From NCBI GenBank assembly GCA_026936325.1, contig JAPTHN010000003.1:45326511-45390510 (forward strand): DNA of 64,000 nt. The letters run 5' to 3'. Positions 57,965 to 64,000 of this stretch are shown here, piece by piece. This DNA comes from Platynereis dumerilii. Taxonomy: Eukaryota; Annelida; Polychaeta; Phyllodocida; Nereididae. The stretch's first letter is position 1. Every line of letters begins with the position of its first letter. The notes under the pieces are model-generated. The model was not told where the DNA came from. It did not search any database and saw only the letters and a list, made by a program, of their open reading frames with translations. A program made the position numbers and the translations under genes.

Positions 57965-58521
57965 TGATAGGCCATTGTTCATAGTTCAATTCAAAACTAG
58001 CTGTCCGCCCGCCAGCCTGCCCGCTCGGTTGACGGACAACATTTGACCAAAGTGATTACAATACCTCCTTAGAACTAAAGTTCACTGAACGTAATAATCC
58101 CAGTCTTTGTGGAGCCTCCATTTTAATAGACACAGGTAACTTAATCATTTGTCCACATGTTAATATCATCTTATGACACAAATCCCATGTGTCTCCTCAG
58201 CATGGATGACAGAAACTGTCCACAGTGCAGGTTTATCAAATATTATTCAGATTATATTTTACGGCAGGTAACCCATGTTTTACATATTGAATATTGGGAG
58301 TTAATGTTATAGGAGTTAGCATTTTAGCCTAATATGCTACTGGTAGATATAATATGACCTCCCTGATGCAACAGTAATGTTGAATTCGATATTCCATGGT
58401 AAATAATAAAATGTAATAAATTTAGGACTATCTGTAACATTTTGTAGATTTTCCCAAATCAATTACCAATATCGTTCAACAATCAGATGATAGGCCATTG
58501 TTCATAGTTCAATTCAAAACT
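57965..58521. repeat. 34-bp perfect direct repeats enclosing 489 bp
   Basis: The 34-mer beginning TGATAGGCCATTGTTCATAG occurs at 57965-57998 and 58488-58521. It is too long for an ordinary target duplication. The enclosed DNA begins with a C/G-rich CCGCCCGCC tract. A related tract is at about 59430-59455. Confidence 0.9.
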
Positions 58522-60984
58522 GTAAAAATGTGTTTGAAACAGACAAAAGCAATATCATCTGGTGTCCGTTCACATTCTTTGTGTGAAATTAGACAAAAGT
58601 TGAATTTCTTTCATCAAATTACACACGGAGTCATAGAATTGATCAGTTATGAAAATTGTTGGTTGTTTCAAATTGAAGTTGTGCTTGATTTACACAAATC
58701 ATTAGTGCAGACACTACCAAACATTCATTTGGTCAGTTTTAAACATAACCTTTTTCAGAATAGCGCTTTGTTATAAGAACTGACTAGTTGCTGTACAATT
58801 ATTCACCATTATTGAATTTTTTCTTTTGTGCAGCACTTTTCAATTTACAAAGGGTTAAAATTGTGCATGGTGGTAGTTTTACATGCTGCGCACAAATTGT
58901 GGCCCTCAATGTGCACATCATCCCCAGTTTTCACCAACTGCTGAGTACTTGAAGCCGAAGGCAATCACTTTCAATTGTACAAAAACATACTGAAAACTAA
59001 TGATGGACCTTCCACCTTCAGAACCTTATGTCCAATGGTTCAAGTTTTACAGAGTTTCCAGCGATTACTCAACACTTTCTGCCATGCACCACATACACCC
59101 TCAGTTTTATATGCAAGATCGCATTACAGCATCCCGTGACTTTTGGTCTTTCTCCACATAGTGATTACAATGCTGATAACTGGTTGGTGTCAGAATCTTA
59201 CAGGGTTTGTTTCAACCATGTACATGCATTAGTGACTGAGTCATGGAGCGGAAACAAAAACTTATAATATTTTCAGTTCTTTCTCAATATTTACAAAAGT
59301 ATCAAATATCCACCAATTAGGCCATCAAAAGCACAACTAGACCATATAGGCTACATGTGTACCAAATTTAATCCTTGTACGTGCAATTGGGGTTGAGAAC
59401 TGGCCCAAAAATATTCAATCCACCCGTTGCACGCCCGCCTGCGTGCCCGCCCGCCCAGTGGACAGACATGTTACCCAATTGATTACAATACCATCTTCAA
59501 ACTTAATTCCCTGAAGAAGAAAAAAAAAGAGAGTAAATTCTGTTTTTTTGGTTTGGAGTAATAAAATAAACAATAAACATTAAAGAAATAATACTTCACA
59601 TCAGTTTGGATTTTGGAGTTGGATCATAATAACATAAATACGGATATTTGAAATGCTAAAGGCTTTTATACCCCATTTTAAGACAATTCTCAAATAATAA
59701 TTGCTTCAAATGATAATTATTGCAGCGTTGTCTTTGCAGTATCCATGAAATATTGACATACAACCTTTTGATATTGAAGCACTTACGACCTTTCATCAGG
59801 CAGTCCTGAAACTTCAGACAAATTTGGCAAAGTTTAAAAGGGCGTAACTCAAAATTTAGTTTAAAATAGCCTGAAACTCAACCATATGATAAGTAATGGC
59901 ATACATAATGTTTTTGGATGGGACAAGGGTGGAAAATATCGATTGAAATTGGAAAAAAGGTCATTTGAAGTTTTGACTTACATCCTTCTTGCACTGGATC
60001 TTAATAATTCAGAAAGAATTAAAGGTTGTAAGTCACTTTTTTGCTATTTATTCCAAATATATGAATTAAATCCGTAGTAAAACACTCCAAATGAACTACA
60101 ATATTTGATTTGTCAACATATGTTACCCTACTTTCAACATACCTGCCCTTATGAACCCATAAGACACTCTTGATAGTTTTTTGCATTTTTCTCAAAATGT
60201 CATTTGTTGAGTTACAACCTTTTAATAGCCAGTGGACGACATTGGGTCCTTCAGGTTCGCCTTACGGAAAGGCAACTACTTCAATCAATGCGATTGTGGA
60301 ACTTGTATATTATGTCTGAGAAACTCATTGTAATTGATATATTTATGTCATGGATATTATTGCAACAATTTATATGAGTAAATAACAACAGAATGGCAAC
60401 TACATTTCACTCATTTTTCATTTGTACATAACTTCATAATTTCAACTTGTTTTGTTATTTTAACTTGTCCGTAAAAAGCTTGTAGCTTATGTTGATTGCT
60501 TTAATTGTCACCACCGATGTTAAATAAAGTTTTATCTTATCTTTTTTATCTTTTACCCATACCTAACTCCAACTACAGCAAAGAAAATGGGCTGCTATTT
60601 TTATCCCACTTGCCTCACATACCGGCCTTTATGACCCAAAATGTTTTCCTCTCATCGGATGAGCATTCATCATTCCAGACGCATTTTGGTTAAGGATGTT
60701 TAACATTGATGCAATGGCACAATATCATGCGTTTCACTTACTTACAGGCGGCACTGTATGTCATATTGGCCAGATATTCAAACATCGCAATACAGACACA
60801 ACTAGAAAGGCAAATCAACAAAATAGTTACATGTACTTTCCATGATTGTGTTTAATGTCATGTTGAATGCTGCGCTTTTGAGTCTTCAAGAAAAAAAGAT
60901 TGAAATTGAATCTGATGCTTTGTGGACCTTTTTTAGGACCTAATTTAATCTCCTGTTGCCAAGGTTAGTGCTTCTCTGTTTGAA

Positions 60985-61445
60985 CTATCTAGTGAATCTT
61001 CTTTTAACCCTTAAAAAAAGCAAGAAAGATCCTTTAGTTAAAGTGAAAGCTAATTAAATTATAGCGCTTGCATTCCTGTCAGCCCCGCTTCTGAAGTTTC
61101 GTCAAGTTAAACCACATAGTTGATTCAGAGACAGACCATTCAGGGCAGACTTAGAAAGTTGGCCAAGTCCTTTGGAAAACAGAGATTGCCAGAGTGGTGT
61201 TCAGTCGCTGTGTTTAGTCTGTGCTCAATAGACTTGTGCGTGCGGCCTTAGTTGCTTTATTGGGTCGCCTTTCACAGTAACAGCACAAAAATTGCTTCCG
61301 AGGTGGAATTAGGGCAAGGTATTGTGAGACGCTTCTTTTTTGTTTTTAAATTTACAGAAGAAAGTACAAAGAAAAAGTATAGTAAAAGCAAATAGGGAGT
61401 CTTTTAGAGAAATTACTAAGCAGGAAGGGCAGACGTTAAAGCCTA
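60985..61445. repeat. third, partial copy of the 2.6-kb repeat
   Basis: It matches the first 500 bp of units A and B (GACTTGTGCGTGCGGCCTTA, CAGCACAAAAATTGCTTC, TAGTAAAAGCAAAT). A dispersed third copy points to a mobile-element origin rather than a purely local duplication. Confidence 0.85.
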
Positions 61446-62449
61446 GAAATATGAACTGCCAACTTTCTGTGCTTACAGACTGTCACATCCCATTCACTTT
61501 AAACGACTGTCATAAATTTTTCTACGATTATGAAAGGGCATCAAATTGGTCATGTTACAATGGCAACATTAGCTGAACAAGAAACTGCATTTATACATGA
61601 TAGGTTTTGTATTTCACAGTTGAGCCATCTGTTTTGTCCGAATGTACATGTATTGTACTGTGGCTCATAAAAAGCTCTTCCAATTCATGAAGTTGTGTCC
61701 AGGGGAATAATCAATGAAGGTGAATCCATGCATTTCATAGGCCCTTCTACATGTATAGTCTGATCTGGTTATCGTTTGGTTATAACCATATTGGACTAAA
61801 GTTTAAATTCTGAAACCTGGCAGCTTGGTCTAGTTCAATAAAGCTCTATTCTTAACTATGAAATCACATACTGAGTGGCATACTCCCATGTCTTGGTAGG
61901 ATGTGAAATCATGAAATGAATGTATCTACCCATGGTCCCATGAAGTTTTAGAATTGGGGAGTCAGAGCAAGTGTTCAAAATGGAATATTTGACATGGGAT
62001 CAAACTCTTATTTCCCCAGTGTAGCATCGTCATGGATTTTTTTTATTGCTAAACCCTGCTAATGGTAACTGTTAGCTTATGGAGGGTATATTTGGCCGTT
62101 TAGTATTCAGTCTTGACCAGAGAGATTTTGAATCATGGTGGGTTCACCCAGCCAGACAACTGCCCTCCTTCATCATGGGCTAAACCTTGTCTCAGAAACC
62201 CTCAGGATGCTAAGTGTTGGGTACTAATAGCTGAAGGGTTTTACAGGATGGATGATCCACTTAGGTGAATAACTGACCTTTGCCTCAAGGTCATAGGTCA
62301 CAAGGTCATTGTGCTATAGGTCATTGATCTCTGCCAAGTGCTTCCCCTTGCACATCCTGTAATTCTTGTAAGAGTATAGTCACGAGAGTGGTTATGACTA
62401 TCAACAGCATGGCTCAAAAACCCAAGCTGATCTTCCTTATTCTTTTCTT

Positions 62450-63755
62450 TCCTTCTGAAATTTGCTTCTAAAACTGTGTTTGTGTGTTTGTGTCTTACGC
62501 CTCTGCAGCACCTTATTGGGCTATATCGATCTAAAACTGTGTAAGACACTGCCAGGAACTGGCAAAATATTGCCAAATAATGGAGAACACTTTCACTACC
62601 TCCCACTCCAGTTGTACATGCTACAATGCCAGAAATCATACTTCCATGCCGAACGTTGTTATGACGGAGGGCATCAATGTCAGGCATAACAAGATGATAA
62701 TGTCAGAAATGATGTGCAGCAAAGTTACATTGCATGTTGTGTTATGGCGAGTATGTGACAAAGCAATCAACTCTATCTGATCTGGTCAGCTGCTAATGGC
62801 CATTCCGGGCTCTCATCATTGTAGTTTTGTCCCTTCAAGGTCTAACAGTCTTCACATGTCAAAAAGGTCAAGGTCATCTCATATTTCTGAGGCACATACT
62901 TAAATAGAGAACTTGTTATGGCATTGTGTCGTACACATTCTGCCCTGTAAACGATGACTTCAACAACATGCAATATCAGAGTGGAAAAAACCTCTTAATC
63001 AGAAGGCACACCTGGTCTAACCTTACTTTCCAACAAAATTTTATGAGAGGGCCAGAAATCAACAGACCATTAATATCTTAATTAACTGCCTTTTATGCGT
63101 GTGTGTATGTTCGTGTGTTCAACTGCTTCCTATTCTTTTTCCTCAAATTGATATGAGAAACAAAAGCTAGCAAAAGGTTTTACGCAAGAGAGCACATATT
63201 GTATTGGCCTCAGGCAGACTGTGATTTGGTTGAATAGACGACTCGGTTGCTCTTCTTTCCAAGGACAAGAGGATGCATTTTGTGTGAGCAGTTTACACAT
63301 GTATATTGTGAGTGGAGATCATCAGTCTAAAACCACTAAATACAACCGTCAAGGTCATGGAACCCCTTGGGGTCCAAGAGAAGAAGGGAAGATATGCTTG
63401 CTTGGCAAAACCAACAACATACCCGTAATTTTGAGTTGACCTGCTCAGTTTGCAGTTTGCTTCAAGTTGTTTATGAGTAGCTAGCTCCAGGCAATCTCCC
63501 CAGGCTACAACCCTCCACAAACTTGTTCACATAATTGAAAATCACTTGGTATCATGTGCCATGTATTTGAGTTCGGAGCAACCAGATATTGCGCAAACAC
63601 AGCCCCTCAATGGCATGATCAATGCAAGTTCAATACAAGAAACTTAAAGCCCTTCAGACCAAACACAATCCTGTTAGTTCTAATGTAATTTTTGGGTGCA
63701 GTAACTAACCCCGACATCGAACCATCATATTTCGGGAACTTATCTGTGTCGCACG
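62450..63755. repeat. inverted repeat pair 2, arm 2
   Basis: Partner of 51420-52640 in opposite orientation, about 10 kb away. It is interrupted by the 50-bp 3'-only SINE. Confidence 0.85.
62480..62529 (-). mobile_element. 50-bp 3'-only copy of the same SINE
   Basis: The fragment contains only the SINE 3' end (ATCGATATAGCCCAATAAGG, GCTGCAGAGGCG and a CAAACA tail on the minus strand). It is bounded by a perfect 13-bp duplication TCTAAAACTGTGT at 62467-62479 and 62530-62542. The paralogous arm near 52630 lacks it. Confidence 0.88.
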
Positions 63756-64000
63756 GGCACTGTGGGTCAGGGTAAAAATATTCAAGAAACACATGTACCT
63801 ACTGCCTTAATGTGCCGCAGTTGGGAGGGTAATATTATACAAATATTGGATGGGAAGGAGTCCAATATAGAGTATAATTGGATGAAGAAAAGTTATATTG
63901 GATGAGGCGCAGAAGAACAATCACCTCACTACATGTTGTTCAATTGTGACATCACCACTGGTGAAGTCCCAATGGTCAACTTGTTATTGTGACATCACAA

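Larger units (their letters stand above)
56625..60233. mobile_element. unclassified 3.6-kb element with TIRs, inserted in LINE
   Basis: The ends are GTCCACTGGCTATTAAAAGG and its inverse, flanked by GACATC and GACATT (about 6-bp duplication, one change). Just inside each end, and scattered within 400 bp, are many GTAAGTgCCACTTAC/GGTCGTAAG motifs. Short open frames at 57164-57346 and 58498-58776 match nothing I know. Inside it are a SINE (57314-57596), a MITE core (57815-57964) and a 34-bp direct repeat pair. Superfamily unknown. Confidence 0.75.
56164..60335 (+). pseudogene. LINE reverse-transcriptase C-terminal remnant, split
   Basis: The first piece (56164-56626) reads LQRLCKYVDYEGRLRIYEAF, NFIYCSIVYQTY, KLNKRALRLVYNDYESTYND. 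A frameshift near 56420 follows, then APPLDTSFFD, DNNKLVQPAFNTIQYGKKS and YQGPSLWNVLP. After the 3.6-kb insertion the end resumes at 60236: RKGNYFNQCDCGTCILC, then a stop at about 60335. The CDCGTCILC ending is characteristic of CR1/L2-like LINE ORF2. It is broken by one frameshift and one large insertion. Confidence 0.85.
56164..60553 (+). mobile_element. 5'-truncated LINE inserted in the MITE, interrupted by a TIR element
   Basis: Its body is 56164-56626 plus 60234-60553. The 3' end carries AATAAAG and a (TATCTT)n-like tail, after which the MITE resumes at ACCCATACCTAACTCC. It is interrupted at a GACAT(C/T) duplication by the 3.6-kb TIR element. It is on the plus strand. Confidence 0.85.
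55879..60756. mobile_element. palindromic Tc1/mariner-type MITE split by nested insertions
   Basis: The termini are CAGTGCCGCCTGTAAGTAAG and its inverse, flanked by TA on both sides. The inverted arms extend about 190 bp (55879-56070 and 60560-60756) and share CATTGCATCAATG and ACTGCTTGTGG-type blocks. The element's own sequence is about 500 bp. The rest is a LINE fragment, which is itself interrupted. Related copies lie at 1646-2032, 23464-23880, 36300/42538 and, core only, 57815-57964. Confidence 0.82.

Noticed and set aside
62298-62689. 129-codon minus-strand frame with short plus-strand counterpart
   Set aside because: It crosses the SINE tail and its flanks, and the paralogous arm does not keep the frame.
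51420-63755. Inverted arms as ends of one giant transposon or Polinton
   Set aside because: No capsid, polymerase or integrase sequence between the arms. The interior is a MITE/LINE stack, and the two arm pairs interlock rather than nest.

Overview
The window is intron-rich, AT-rich metazoan DNA. The organism looks like an invertebrate, probably marine: introns are several kb long and packed with GATA-type microsatellites, tRNA-derived SINEs, CR1/Jockey-type LINEs, PIF/Harbinger DNA transposons and palindromic MITEs. The species cannot be resolved from sequence alone. No LTR, retroviral or Polinton sequence was recognised.

The host gene is one long minus-strand locus. Twelve short coiled-coil exons between 45224 and 5720 keep phase across every junction and give about 430 residues of an LRRCC1 (CLERC/VFL1 family, centriole/centrosome) orthologue. 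The leucine-rich-repeat N-terminus and the C-terminal end are not in the window. No exon was found from 45225 to 64000 or from 1 to 5719. Almost everything else is intron or flanking DNA full of mobile elements.

Region by region: 1-5.7 kb holds SINEs, a 39-bp minisatellite, a Tc1-like MITE and GATA repeats. 6.1-11.2 kb is a tandem duplication of an unidentified 2.6-kb sequence, with a SINE in one copy only. 12.8-13.7 kb is a LINE 3' fragment. 16.6-20.84 kb is a minus-strand LINE with an intact endonuclease/reverse-transcriptase ORF, preceded by an ORF for a NADAR (YbiA-like) domain. 21.4-24.3 kb holds six clustered exons and small foldback elements. 25-34 kb is mostly featureless AT-rich intron with one long hairpin. 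36.5-42.3 kb is a complete, apparently intact 5.76-kb PIF/Harbinger transposon with TAA target duplications. 44.3-44.9 kb is a YY1-motif-rich tandem repeat. 46-64 kb is a mosaic of inverted repeat pairs and a four-level nested insertion stack at 55.9-60.8 kb.

Two observations stand out. Both convergent genes of the Harbinger element end, about 25 nt after their stop codons, in a sequence matching the metazoan replication-dependent histone mRNA 3' end: a 6-bp stem with TTTA loop, an ACCA flank, and a histone-downstream-element-like motif 12 nt further on. With TATA promoters, intronless ORFs and an H1-like K/A/P tail, this suggests histone-style, S-phase-linked expression. The second is the NADAR-domain ORF in a LINE, which links an ADP-ribose/NAD-type N-glycosidase fold to retrotransposition.
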